Assembly (NCBI RefSeq): GCF_022538115.1
Contig: NZ_JAKZAL010000006.1
Coordinates: forward strand, 124,001 to 188,000
DNA: 64,000 nt
Direction of reading: 5' to 3'
Origin: Cognataquiflexum rubidum
GTDB taxonomy: Bacteria; Bacteroidota; Bacteroidia; Cytophagales; Cyclobacteriaceae
This document shows, in pieces, positions 8,464 through 17,650 of the stretch; the first letter of the stretch is position 1, and every line of letters starts with the position of its first letter. The notes beneath the pieces were generated by a model. The model was not told where the DNA came from. It did not search any database and was given only the letters and a program-made list of their open reading frames with translations. A program made the position numbers and the translations under genes.

Positions 8464-9462
8464 ATGAAATTTGATTCAGCGGCTTCAGAAAGAATCCCCT
8501 CATCACCTCCTAAAATCGAACCTATACTAGGAGATGAGCCAAGGCCGAAATGGTCAGTCATGATCCCGGTATATAATTGTGCAGCATTTTTCCCATCTGC
8601 AATTGAAAGTGTATTGGCACAGGATTTAGGTCCTGAAGACATGCAGATTGAAGTAATTGACGACGCCAGTACAGACGTTGATGTGGAGTCCTTAGTAATA
8701 AAAATTGGAAAAGGAAGGGTAGGATACTTTAGACAGCCGGAAAATGTTGGCAGTCTTAGGAATTTTGAAACTTGTATCAATAGGTCACGAGGAAAACTTC
8801 TTCACTTGCTACATGGTGATGACAGGGTGAAGGTTGGATTTTACACAAAAATCGGTTCTCTATTAGATTCTCATCCAGAAGCGGGAGCTGCTTTCTGCAA
8901 ATTTTGCTTTATTGACAAGGATGGTAAAACCGATCATCATTCGAATTTTCGTGATATTGAAGATGGTATTTTGAAAAATGGATTACTGGAGATTGCCATC
9001 GAAAGACCGATACAGTATGTATCTATAGTTGTAAAGCGAAAGGTTTATGAGGATTTAGGTAGCTTCTACGGGGTTGTTTATGGAGAAGACTGGGAAATGT
9101 GGGTTAGGATCGCCCAGAAACTTCCGATAGCATACACCCCTGAAATTTTAGCAGAATATAGAATACATGAAGGTTCTATTTCATGGCTAAAAGAAGGAAA
9201 TGGACAAAATACTAGGGACTTGGCCACAACCATTGCTCGGATTGAATGCAACCTTCCTTCTAGTATCCAAAGCAAATTCTCTAAGACCAAAAAAGAGGCG
9301 GCTTTTTACTGTATTGCTCAGGCCAATATGAATTGGAAACAATTTCGAAACACCAAAGTGGCCGGGGAACAGATAAGAATTGCGCTTAGTTTAAATAAAT
9401 CCTTAATTCTTTACTACCATATAATGAAGTTCTATATCAAAGTTTTTTTTAAAATTTATTGA
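8464..9462 (+). CDS. Glycosyltransferase family 2 (tandem paralogue B)
   Basis: A 332-residue GT-A glycosyltransferase 36 nt downstream of its paralogue. It has the same motif order: WSVMIPVYNC near residue 24, DDASTDVD near 61, GSLRNFETCI near 90, HLLHGDDRVK near 106 and GEDWEMWVRIA near 199. Similarity extends over the first 230 residues and then fades, so the acceptor-binding C-terminus has diverged most, which fits a change of acceptor specificity after duplication (inference). The ATG start is well placed. Function beyond family level is unknown. Confidence 0.86.
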   Translation: MKFDSAASERIPSSPPKIEPILGDEPRPKWSVMIPVYNCAAFFPSAIESVLAQDLGPEDMQIEVIDDASTDVDVESLVIKIGKGRVGYFRQPENVGSLRNFETCINRSRGKLLHLLHGDDRVKVGFYTKIGSLLDSHPEAGAAFCKFCFIDKDGKTDHHSNFRDIEDGILKNGLLEIAIERPIQYVSIVVKRKVYEDLGSFYGVVYGEDWEMWVRIAQKLPIAYTPEILAEYRIHEGSISWLKEGNGQNTRDLATTIARIECNLPSSIQSKFSKTKKEAAFYCIAQANMNWKQFRNTKVAGEQIRIALSLNKSLILYYHIMKFYIKVFFKIY

Positions 9463-9537
9463 ACTAAAAGAAGAAGAAAATCATGATATTATGCTTTTAA
9501 TTTTTGCCTGAAAATGGATTGATGGATGTTCTTAATG

Positions 9538-9660
9538 ATGCCAATAAACTGGCAATTCAATGTTATTCATTATAGGAGATTGAAATGTCCGGTACCTTGT
9601 CTTGTTTGTGGTAGAAAATTGGGTTACAGCCAAATAAGCGGATTACACCTAAGAGATTAA
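9538..9660 (+). CDS. Possible 40-residue cysteine-motif small protein or gene remnant
   Basis: An ATG-started frame of 40 codons with a stop at 9658-9660. It encodes a basic peptide with CPVPCLVCGRKLGY, that is C-x3-C-x2-C, followed by GLHLRD. It lies in the 221-nt gap before the Wzm gene, in the same direction. A short zinc-ribbon-like protein is possible, as is the decayed end of a larger gene. No family is recognised. Coding status is unproven because the frame is short and only one partial motif supports it. Confidence 0.25.
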   Translation: MPINWQFNVIHYRRLKCPVPCLVCGRKLGYSQISGLHLRD

Positions 9661-9683
9661 TCAAAAAAATTCAAAATATAGAA

Positions 9684-10544
9684 GTGCCAAAATCAAAAGA
9701 AAAAGAAAAATGGTCATTGATAATCAAACCCAAAACGGGTTGGTTTGACTTTCAACCCTATGACATTTGGAGGTATAGAGATTTACTTATGATGTTTGTG
9801 AAACGGGATTTTATTTCGGTTTATAAGCAGACCATACTAGGCCCCTTATGGTTTATCATACAACCGATGTTGACTACAATTATGTTTATAGTAGTATTTG
9901 ATCAAGTTGCAGGAATACCAACCGATGGAGCTCCTCCTGCGCTCTTTTATTTATCCGGACTGGTTATTTGGAATTATTTCTCAACGTGTATAAGTAAAAC
10001 AGCAACTACATTTACTGCAAATTCAGCTATATTCGGGAAAGTCTACTTTCCCAGGTTGATTATGCCATTATCCAATGTAGTTTCGGCTTTAATAGGATTT
10101 GGTATCCAATTGCTGTTATTGTTTTTATTGATCCTTTATTTCTTCTTTTTTTTGGGTGTAAACCTCCATTTTAATAGTTATATATTGATTGTCCCTGTAA
10201 TATTGCTGATTGTAGCAGCCTTGGGATTGGGATTTGGAATTATCATTTCTTCTTTGACGACCAAGTATAGAGATTTGACCCATTTGGTGACTTTTGGGAT
10301 TCAGCTCTTGATGTATGCTACTCCGGTAATCTATCCCCTGTCATTTTTTAGTGGGAAATATAAATTACTTATTTTAGCTAACCCACTTACATCACTAATT
10401 GAGATTTTCAGATATGCCCTGCTAGGCGTGGGTGAATTTAACATTTGGTATTTATCTTATAGCCTCATTTTTACACTATTGGCACTGAGTGTTGGAATAC
10501 TGCTATTCAATAGGATTGAGAAAAGTTTTATAGATGTTATTTAA
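9684..10544 (+). CDS. wzm: ABC-2 polysaccharide export permease (Wzm)
   Basis: A 286-residue ABC-2 permease that, with the next gene, should export lipid-linked polysaccharide across the inner membrane. An N-terminal cytoplasmic segment ending YRDLLMMFVKRDF near residue 40 is the coupling/amphipathic region. Six hydrophobic segments follow (about 57-80, 90-112, 138-165, 172-196, 203-225, 255-278). GPLWFIIQP near 54 and PRLIMPLSN near 124 are typical of Wzm. The start is GTG at 9684. It is separated from the ATPase by 9 nt. An ABC exporter alongside a Wzy/WaaL-like gene at 1-816 suggests the latter acts as a ligase (inference). Confidence 0.92.
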   Translation: MPKSKEKEKWSLIIKPKTGWFDFQPYDIWRYRDLLMMFVKRDFISVYKQTILGPLWFIIQPMLTTIMFIVVFDQVAGIPTDGAPPALFYLSGLVIWNYFSTCISKTATTFTANSAIFGKVYFPRLIMPLSNVVSALIGFGIQLLLLFLLILYFFFFLGVNLHFNSYILIVPVILLIVAALGLGFGIIISSLTTKYRDLTHLVTFGIQLLMYATPVIYPLSFFSGKYKLLILANPLTSLIEIFRYALLGVGEFNIWYLSYSLIFTLLALSVGILLFNRIEKSFIDVI

Positions 10545-10553
10545 TTTTCCGCT

Positions 10554-11861
10554 ATGTCAAAAGTAGTCATTAGTGTTGAAGATCTCGGTAAAAAATATCG
10601 CTTAGGATCTTTTGGAACAGGCTCTCTAAGTCAGGATTTAAACCAGTGGTGGGCTAAAATTAGAGGTAAAGAAAATGCACTTAAAATTGTAGATTTTCAA
10701 GGTCCAAAAAATGCTGACAACGACGAGTTCTGGGCACTAGAAAACTTAAACTTTGAAGTCAATCAGGGAGATATTCTTGGTATTATCGGAAAAAACGGAG
10801 CAGGAAAATCAACTTTGTTAAAGATCTTATCCAGAGTAACTACGCCAACATTGGGAGAGATTAAAGTCAAAGGAAGAATAGCAAGTCTTTTGGAAGTAGG
10901 GACAGGTTTTCATCCAGAACTGACCGGAAGGGAAAATATCTTTTTGAATGGCGCGATAATGGGAATGACCAAATCTGAAATCAAGGGTAAGCTAGATGAA
11001 ATTATTGATTTCTCAGGAGTAGAAAGACATATTGACACACCTGTCAAAAGGTACAGTAGTGGGATGTATGTGAGGTTGGCATTTGCAGTAGCAGCTCATC
11101 TTGAACCGGAAATCTTAATTGTGGATGAAGTATTGGCAGTAGGAGATGCTGAATTTCAGAAAAAATGTCTGGGAAAGATGAAGGAGGTGTCTCATCAAGG
11201 TAGGACAATCCTTTTTGTAAGTCATAATATGACTGCGGTTAAAAAACTGTGTTCTAAAGGTATAGTTTTAAAGCAGGGTAAAATAAGCTTTGAAGGAAGG
11301 GTAGGGGAAGCTGTTGAAACTTACCTTAATTTATCATTATTTGAAGAAAAATCGGAAATTACATGGAGTTATTCTCCACATGCTTTTAATCCTGTACAGA
11401 TAACCGCATTACGGGTGATACGGGAAGACAATTCACTTTCTGGTAATATTTATATTCATGAAGATTTTTTTGTAGAAATAGAATTTCTTAATAATAAAGA
11501 GGGAAATCATCTATCAAGCTATTTTGAGGTAAGAAAACTCTCGGAGGGAGGAGTGTTTTCCTCCGCCAATTGGTCATCTGCCATCGCTAATGTGGATCCT
11601 TTTTCAAATTGTGCCTACCCAAAAGGGAAATTTAAATCGAGAATGAAAATACCCGGTAATTATTTGAATGAAGGTTCTTACGAAATAAGCGCCTGGGTAT
11701 TAGAAAACATTTCAGCCACTGCTGCAGAAGCAAAGAATACCCTTACATTTAATATTCTTGATGACGGTAAAATGAGGGATGAATATGTCGGAGAATGGTT
11801 TGGAGTGGTCAGACCTAAATTGGAATGGCTTACTTCTCAGGTCGGCCCGGGATATTATTGA
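10554..11861 (+). CDS. wzt: ABC polysaccharide export ATPase with Wzt C-terminal domain
   Basis: A 435-residue ATPase partner of Wzm. The nucleotide-binding domain has Walker A GKNGAGKST near residue 79, the signature YSSGMYVRLAFA near 167 (SSGM rather than SGGQ, typical of Wzt), and Walker B ILIVDEVLAVGD near 186. The switch His is in LFVSHNM near 221. Residues from about 260 to 435 form a beta-rich C-terminal domain like the carbohydrate-binding domain of Wzt proteins that recognise a modified non-reducing end. Nearby methyl-, acetyl- and deacetyl-modifying genes could supply that end modification (inference). Confidence 0.93.
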   Translation: MSKVVISVEDLGKKYRLGSFGTGSLSQDLNQWWAKIRGKENALKIVDFQGPKNADNDEFWALENLNFEVNQGDILGIIGKNGAGKSTLLKILSRVTTPTLGEIKVKGRIASLLEVGTGFHPELTGRENIFLNGAIMGMTKSEIKGKLDEIIDFSGVERHIDTPVKRYSSGMYVRLAFAVAAHLEPEILIVDEVLAVGDAEFQKKCLGKMKEVSHQGRTILFVSHNMTAVKKLCSKGIVLKQGKISFEGRVGEAVETYLNLSLFEEKSEITWSYSPHAFNPVQITALRVIREDNSLSGNIYIHEDFFVEIEFLNNKEGNHLSSYFEVRKLSEGGVFSSANWSSAIANVDPFSNCAYPKGKFKSRMKIPGNYLNEGSYEISAWVLENISATAAEAKNTLTFNILDDGKMRDEYVGEWFGVVRPKLEWLTSQVGPGYY

Positions 11862-11972
11862 TAATTTTTGGCAAAAAACCAACAGAATATAACACAAATC
11901 CTCCTTTATGGGTAAAAATTTCAAGCTCAAATCCAATAATTATTTATATATAAACTGCGAATTAAAATATAT

Positions 11973-12833
11973 ATGAATTCAAATGTTTCCATTTTGGGAA
12001 TTTCCATTATTTGTCCATTATGTAAAGGAGACCTCACAAGAGTTCAAAACTATTTAATGTGTCATAACTGTTCTCATGAATACATTCAATCATCAGACGA
12101 ATATTTAAATCTAATGCCCGACATCGAAAATGTAGATAAGGATCATAAATGGAAAGAAAGACAAGAAGAAATGGAGCAGTGGTACAAAGATTTAATTCCT
12201 GACATAGATTCCACAGTCTCTATTTTAAAACATGATTATCTCCCCTTAGGCCAATATTTCTCCAAACTTATAGGTCATATTTTGGATATTGGCGGAGGCG
12301 TAGGTTTAGTTAGACAATATTTACTTAATGACAGCAAATTGATTGTCGTGGACCCTTCATTAGACTGGCTAGGATCCGATTGGAGTCAACTTTCCAAAAC
12401 ATTTCCATGCTTAGAAAAACGGCCTGATTTTGTTTTAGGTCTAGGGGAGTATTTAATGTTTAAAAATCAAAGCTTTGACACGGTGCTTTCATTATGGAGT
12501 ATGAATCACGTCAGCAATCCATCTCGAGTTTTTCAGGAAGTCCAGCGAGTATTGAAGACAGGAGGGAAATTTTTTGTTGTATTTGAAGATATGGAACCTT
12601 CTTGGGCTGATATTTTAAGCAGATCACGTCATCGAAAAATAGGCTGTCCAACTTGGCTAGAAATTTTAAAAATGAAGTTACAGGTTACATTTTCAAAGAA
12701 ATTTTGGCCACTTCAATCGGATCATCTTTTAATTACTGAGTCGGATATTAATATCTGGATTGGTTCACATTTCAGAATAAATGAAAGAAAATGGTATGGT
12801 AATTACCTTTCTTTTGAATTTATAAAAATGTGA
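11973..12833 (+). CDS. Class I SAM methyltransferase with N-terminal zinc ribbon
   Basis: A 286-residue protein. Residues 14-33 hold a CPLC...CHNC four-cysteine zinc ribbon, and SAM motif I ILDIGGGVGLV lies near residue 104. VDPSLDWLG near 125 fits motif II, FDTVLSLWSMNHV near 168 motif IV and VLKTGGKFFVVFED near 190 the post-motif. This zinc-ribbon plus methyltransferase layout is common in carbohydrate clusters and in RlmA-like enzymes. The genomic position after wzt favours a glycan substrate. It is AT-rich, with about 110 nt of gene-free AT-rich DNA before it. Confidence 0.82.
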   Translation: MNSNVSILGISIICPLCKGDLTRVQNYLMCHNCSHEYIQSSDEYLNLMPDIENVDKDHKWKERQEEMEQWYKDLIPDIDSTVSILKHDYLPLGQYFSKLIGHILDIGGGVGLVRQYLLNDSKLIVVDPSLDWLGSDWSQLSKTFPCLEKRPDFVLGLGEYLMFKNQSFDTVLSLWSMNHVSNPSRVFQEVQRVLKTGGKFFVVFEDMEPSWADILSRSRHRKIGCPTWLEILKMKLQVTFSKKFWPLQSDHLLITESDINIWIGSHFRINERKWYGNYLSFEFIKM

Positions 12834-12901
12834 TATTTCTTAAATTTTCGTCCCCTATTTTTTATAATAATTTCTACCAGCTTTTGGACACGCTTTCCTA
12901 A

Positions 12902-14515
12902 ATGACAAAATTGGTTTCAGTTATCATTCCCTGCTATAATCATGGCAAATATTTATCCGATGCAATAAATAGTGTTATGAAACAATCATATCAAAACATT
13001 GAGATAATTGTTGTAGATGATGGTTCGATAGACGACACCAAAGAAATTACATCGCTCTATCCTAAGGTTAAGTACATATATCAGGAAAATCAAGGATTAT
13101 CTGCAGCAAGAAATAAAGGTATATTAAATAGCCACGGGGATTATCTGGTGTTTTTAGATGCCGATGATTTGCTTTATTTTGATTCTATTGATTACCAGTT
13201 GAAACATCTTCTTGACTATCCAGAGGTGGCATTTGTATCCGGTGCCCATCAAATGACAACAATAGATGGAAAAATAATTAATCAGAAAAAAGAGAGGGTC
13301 AGTGCTAATCATTATGAGCATTTTTTAAAAGGGAATTACATCGGGATGCATGCAACAGTGATGTATAGGAAGTTTGTATTTGGTGAATTTCAATTTGATG
13401 AATCCTTGAAAGCCTGTGAAGATTATGATATGTATCTTAATATTTCACGAAAGTACCCTGTCTTGCAAGTGCCTAAAATACTGGCTCTATATAGAAAGCA
13501 TGAAAACAATATGTCAGCAAATTCGGATCTGATGCTTCGTTCAGCAGTCGAAGTATTATCCAGGCAAAAGGAAAAATTAGCTTCCCAAAGTGAGATACTT
13601 GCTTATAGAATCGGGTTAAAAGGATTTAAAAATTACTATTCCTACTTGGTTTATAATGAGCTTAGAGTCGGCAGCCTATTGCCGACGAGGGAAAATATTA
13701 AATTTTTAAAGAAAAATAATCCTGCATTATTTTTCTCATATATACTTTCAATCAAAGTAAAGGCATCAATGACACATAATGTATTTAAAAAACTTATACC
13801 AGAATATGTCCATAAGTTATTTTATAATATAGGATTCAATAAATCTTTTATTCCCAAACAACACAAAATCAATCTTGGAGATTTCAACAGGTTAAATCCT
13901 TTTAGTAAAACTTTTGGCTATGATAGAGGAGGGCCAATAGACAGGTACTATATAGAGGAGTTTTTAAAAGATTCTTCAATTCATATACAAGGCAGGGTAT
14001 TGGAAATCGGGGATAATGAATATACCCTAAGATACGGAAAAGAGAAAGTCAGGCAAAGTGAAATCCTTCATGTAAATGAAAGTAATGCTCAAGCTACCAT
14101 TATCGGAGATTTAAGCGATGCGCCACAAATTGCAGACAACAGTTTTGATTGTATCATTTTGACCCAAACCCTTCATTTGGTGTACGATTATAAGGCTGTG
14201 ATACGTACCTGCTACAGGATATTAAAACCTGGGGGTATAATGTTATTGACTGTCCCCGGAATCACCCCTATCGACTATGAGGAATGGGGCAACACTTGGT
14301 ATTGGTCCTTTACAGGACTTGCTATAGAAAAAATCCTTTCTGAAGTTTTTAATCCAAATCATACAAAGGTCCAAACATTTGGAAATGTTTATGTAGCTAC
14401 TGCTTTTTTATATGGAATGGGGCTTCCCGAAGTAAAGCAAGAGAAGCTTGAATTTAACGATCCCCAAATGCAGGTAATTGTTACTGCCAAAGCTATTAAA
14501 GAACCCTTGATATAG
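12902..14515 (+). CDS. Bifunctional GT2 glycosyltransferase-methyltransferase fusion
   Basis: A 537-residue two-domain protein. Residues 1-230 form a GT-A family 2 domain (SVIIPCYNHGKYLSDAINSV near 5, VVDDGS near 38, VFLDADD near 83, CEDYDMYLNISRKYP near 178). A linker of about 80 residues follows. Residues from about 345 form a class I methyltransferase: GRVLEIGDNEYT near 365, FDCIILTQTLHLV near 417, and LKPGGIMLLTVPG near 441. This is a likely add-and-cap enzyme that transfers a sugar and methylates it (inference). The next gene starts on the base after its stop. Confidence 0.87.
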   Translation: MTKLVSVIIPCYNHGKYLSDAINSVMKQSYQNIEIIVVDDGSIDDTKEITSLYPKVKYIYQENQGLSAARNKGILNSHGDYLVFLDADDLLYFDSIDYQLKHLLDYPEVAFVSGAHQMTTIDGKIINQKKERVSANHYEHFLKGNYIGMHATVMYRKFVFGEFQFDESLKACEDYDMYLNISRKYPVLQVPKILALYRKHENNMSANSDLMLRSAVEVLSRQKEKLASQSEILAYRIGLKGFKNYYSYLVYNELRVGSLLPTRENIKFLKKNNPALFFSYILSIKVKASMTHNVFKKLIPEYVHKLFYNIGFNKSFIPKQHKINLGDFNRLNPFSKTFGYDRGGPIDRYYIEEFLKDSSIHIQGRVLEIGDNEYTLRYGKEKVRQSEILHVNESNAQATIIGDLSDAPQIADNSFDCIILTQTLHLVYDYKAVIRTCYRILKPGGIMLLTVPGITPIDYEEWGNTWYWSFTGLAIEKILSEVFNPNHTKVQTFGNVYVATAFLYGMGLPEVKQEKLEFNDPQMQVIVTAKAIKEPLI

Positions 14516-15520
14516 ATGGGCTGGTTAAATATTATAAAAAAGATTTTGAAAAACCAGAATAGTGGGTTGGTTTTGATGTACCATCGGGTAATCGAAAATT
14601 CTATCGATCCATGGCAATTGGCAGTCAGTCCTAAGAATTTTGAAGATCAGCTACAGGTATTAAAAAAAACCGATCTTGTTACTTCCCTTCATAGAATGAT
14701 TGATCAATTAAAAGCAGGGGGGGAAATAAAGCCTAGCATAGCCATCACTTTTGATGATGGCTATGCGGATAATTTTTTGAATGCAAAGCCGCTTTTGGAA
14801 AAATACGATTTGCCGGCATGTTTTTTTATTTCCACAAAACATATTGGCAGTAAAAAAGCATTTTGGTGGGATGACCTAGCAGCCATTGTACTTATCTACC
14901 CAGAACTCCCTGAATTCATTAAACTGGATTTTCCAGATTCGGTATTTACTTTTGACCTCAATAAGGGGAATTTGTTGACAGAGGAAATGCTACAAATACA
15001 TAAAAATTGGAATGCTAGTATGTCCCCGCCTACTCAAAGGGCATCGCTTTTCTTAAAGCTTTGGAAGGCATTGAGTACTTTGTCCTATGAGCATCAACAA
15101 GTTATTTTAACCACCCTTAAAGAATCAATCAAATATACTGAGGACTGTGGAGAAAATTATTGCATGACTGAGGAACAACTTATTTCCTTGGCCGATAACA
15201 ATTTATTCCATATCGGAACTCACACTGAAACACATCCCTTGCTATCAGGCCTTCCTTGGGAGTTACAGCAGCAAGAGATTATAAAAAGTAAGGAGTATTT
15301 GGAAGGGGTACTCAAGCAAAAACAAGAATTATTCGCTTATCCCCACGGGAATTATAATGCATTAACCATTGATATTCTGGAGAAGCAGGGATTTAAAGCG
15401 GCTCTTACTACTCAAGGAAATAAGGTTCGGGCGAACGAAAACCCATACCAGATGGGCAGATTTCAGGTAAATAACTGGGGTAAATTGGAATTTACTGAAA
15501 ATCTGAAGTATTGGCTATAA
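14516..15520 (+). CDS. Polysaccharide deacetylase (NodB domain, CE4)
   Basis: A 334-residue CE4-type deacetylase. LMYHRV near residue 20 is the usual opening of this subgroup, ITFDDGYADN near 78 is motif 1 with catalytic and metal-binding Asp residues, HTETHPLL near 237 is motif 2 with both metal-binding His residues, and FAYPHGNYN near 276 carries the later Pro/His motif. It has no signal peptide, so it probably acts in the cytoplasm on a nascent N-acetylated sugar. It starts directly after the previous stop, so translation is coupled. It is the last plus-strand gene of the glycan locus and converges with wzi. Confidence 0.88.
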   Translation: MGWLNIIKKILKNQNSGLVLMYHRVIENSIDPWQLAVSPKNFEDQLQVLKKTDLVTSLHRMIDQLKAGGEIKPSIAITFDDGYADNFLNAKPLLEKYDLPACFFISTKHIGSKKAFWWDDLAAIVLIYPELPEFIKLDFPDSVFTFDLNKGNLLTEEMLQIHKNWNASMSPPTQRASLFLKLWKALSTLSYEHQQVILTTLKESIKYTEDCGENYCMTEEQLISLADNNLFHIGTHTETHPLLSGLPWELQQQEIIKSKEYLEGVLKQKQELFAYPHGNYNALTIDILEKQGFKAALTTQGNKVRANENPYQMGRFQVNNWGKLEFTENLKYWL

Positions 15521-15657
15521 TATTTATATAAAGGTTTCAATAACTTAATTGTCTCAAATAATTTTTTCTGGGATAGGATAATCCTGGGTATTACATTTAA
15601 CTTTTTGGTTTTCTTTTAGGAAATGTTTCTCCCAACCTATGTTATTTTTTTAACCCA

Positions 15658-17136
15658 TTAATTTCTGTTAAATGACCTTATCTGCCATTCAATCCCAAGC
15701 ATACCCCCAATATTTTTTGTCATCTCACCATGGTCAACAGCCAATGCAGCTGTAATTCTAAGTCCACTGAGGGGTGATTGATAGGTAATTTCCTGAAGGC
15801 TGTAAAACTGGTCTTTGTGAGGGGGGAAAGGTCTTTTAGGCCCGTAGTTTCTAACAAAGGTTAAGATAGTCCTTGTGGTAATCCTTGAAGTCGGAGCCAA
15901 AATAAATCCAAAATGCCCTCCCACCACTCTGTTGTTGATGATGTTGTCATTTCCTGGAATGGACTCATTTGGCGCAGTCCAATCATAAGGCTGAATCTCA
16001 GGGAAATACTTGCTAGCGCGGGTTCTATTCGTAAATAAAGGAGTACCAATGATCAGGTTTTCATATTCCCAACCAGTTTTGTATACTCCATTGTTGTAAT
16101 AACTTTCCCGATGGTTAGGCACCCAATCCGTCATTTGTTTGGTATGGATCCCCTCTACCAATACTTTTCGAAACAAGCCCGGGTTTTTGTTTTCAACACT
16201 CAATCCTGCTAACTTGTCAATATTTTTGATGCTGATGCCTATCCCCATGTCAAATGGGGTCTGTTGGTAGGCTTTAATCATTACATTTTCCCATTCCCAT
16301 TCAAAGCCTCCTTCAATTACACCTCTATGGTCTCCGGCTTTATTGGGTCTAATTGCATCTGGTGGGAGATCTTTTGGATCTTTTCCTCCATGAACACTCC
16401 CATCATCTGCTTCCTTCACAAGCAACACATCAAAAAATCCCTTCCAATCTCTTGCAAGTCTGTTTGGAAAATCTGCCCTGTTGCCTCCCCAAACAGCATA
16501 ATGCTGTACCCCACCAAATAGTTTAAATTTCCTTTTTCCTATCCGCATGTAAAAAGTTTTTTCATGTAAATAAGCATCATTCATAAACCGATTTTTACCT
16601 AACCATCCATGTGACATCAGGCCTTTGAACTGTAACCAACCGTCAGTAAAAGGAATGGCAGTAAAATCAGTTACTGCTACACCAACTTTAGGATATGGCA
16701 AGGAGTTACCACTTACACCCAAGGAACCACTGGAAAGGTCGAAATCTACCTCTCCGATAATTTCCTGAAACCTTCCGGCCCTTATTTCCCAATTTTTATA
16801 CCCCGCTTTAACATAAGCTTCCTGGAAAAAAGTATTTTCAAAACTTTGGTTGTTAAATAGGGCTACTCCATAGTTTAGAAATATCCTGCTGTCTTTTTCA
16901 GGAAGTTTGGGAAATACTTTGAAAGTATGCTCATTGCTGATATTGATATAGGAACTAAGGTCTGCCTGCTGGTTTGAAATGCTCCCAAACCGCAACGATT
17001 CTATCCACAAAGGCTGGTAATCATTCTGGGCATAGGTGGCGATTGTACCTATTTTAATTTGTAGGGAATCTGAGAACTGACCATAGGTGTTGGTTAGGGA
17101 GACAAGAAGTATAAATAAAACAGACAGGGCTTTCAT
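15658..17136 (-). CDS. wzi: Capsule assembly Wzi-family outer-membrane protein
   Basis: A 492-residue predicted beta-barrel that anchors or organises surface polysaccharide. The signal peptide is MKALSVLFILLVSLTNTYG with a following Gln. The body is rich in alternating beta strands with aromatic girdle residues (GWLQFKGLMSHGWLG, FFDVLLVKEADDG) typical of the Wzi family. A reading extended upstream to 17,232 is rejected because those codons fall in repeat-word DNA and would precede the signal peptide. Its closeness to gmd/fcl/manC and convergence with the exporter genes support capsule or exopolysaccharide surface assembly. Confidence 0.85.
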   Translation of the reverse strand: MKALSVLFILLVSLTNTYGQFSDSLQIKIGTIATYAQNDYQPLWIESLRFGSISNQQADLSSYINISNEHTFKVFPKLPEKDSRIFLNYGVALFNNQSFENTFFQEAYVKAGYKNWEIRAGRFQEIIGEVDFDLSSGSLGVSGNSLPYPKVGVAVTDFTAIPFTDGWLQFKGLMSHGWLGKNRFMNDAYLHEKTFYMRIGKRKFKLFGGVQHYAVWGGNRADFPNRLARDWKGFFDVLLVKEADDGSVHGGKDPKDLPPDAIRPNKAGDHRGVIEGGFEWEWENVMIKAYQQTPFDMGIGISIKNIDKLAGLSVENKNPGLFRKVLVEGIHTKQMTDWVPNHRESYYNNGVYKTGWEYENLIIGTPLFTNRTRASKYFPEIQPYDWTAPNESIPGNDNIINNRVVGGHFGFILAPTSRITTRTILTFVRNYGPKRPFPPHKDQFYSLQEITYQSPLSGLRITAALAVDHGEMTKNIGGMLGIEWQIRSFNRN

Positions 17137-17650
17137 GATTGTAAGTTCATTTTTTCTTTTATATTGACTGATGTTGGATATTGGCTTGAAGAGAAATCTG
17201 ACCATAGTCCAGAGTCGAGGGTCCATAGCCAAAACATTTGAACTTCAAGGCAATTTTTTAAATAGTTAGTAGCAATATAGTGGAGAAACACATAAAATAA
17301 AGTGATTATCCGCAATGTTTCCCATTGGGTTACTAATGAGCGATTTCTGGGTGTGTCACCCTGAGTTGTTAAAATTGGCATTTACAGAAAGGAGATGACA
17401 ATTGGCGATAGACCTCTCCTGACGTCGAGTTGACAAGGCCAAGTTCTTGTTACTCTTGAATGGTATTCCAGTTAATTAGTGCAAATATGTCATTTGGAGG
17501 AGGTACGACTGAAGGATCTTTTTATTTTAGTAGAGACTCTTCGCTACACTCAGAGTGACGGGTCCGACAAATTCGTCATTGGTAGTAATCCTGATGGTTA
17601 TCAGTAGAATGGTCTCTAATAAATGAGATTCCTCAACTTCATATTATTTC
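17137..17650. repeat. Intergenic repeat region upstream of wzi
   Basis: No gene is visible in these 514 nt. At 17,200-17,230 lies a word repeat (CCATAGTCCAGAGTCGAGG), the reverse complement of a word block near 20,120. At 17,410-17,465 there are words shared with 3745-3830. At 17,489-17,590 there is a near-palindromic interspersed repeat (GTCATTTGG...GAAGGATCT...AGACTCTTCG...GAGTGACGG), related to pieces at 3.5-3.7 and 30.9 kb. The wzi promoter should lie here, but no clear TAnnTTTG box was found. Confidence 0.6.
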
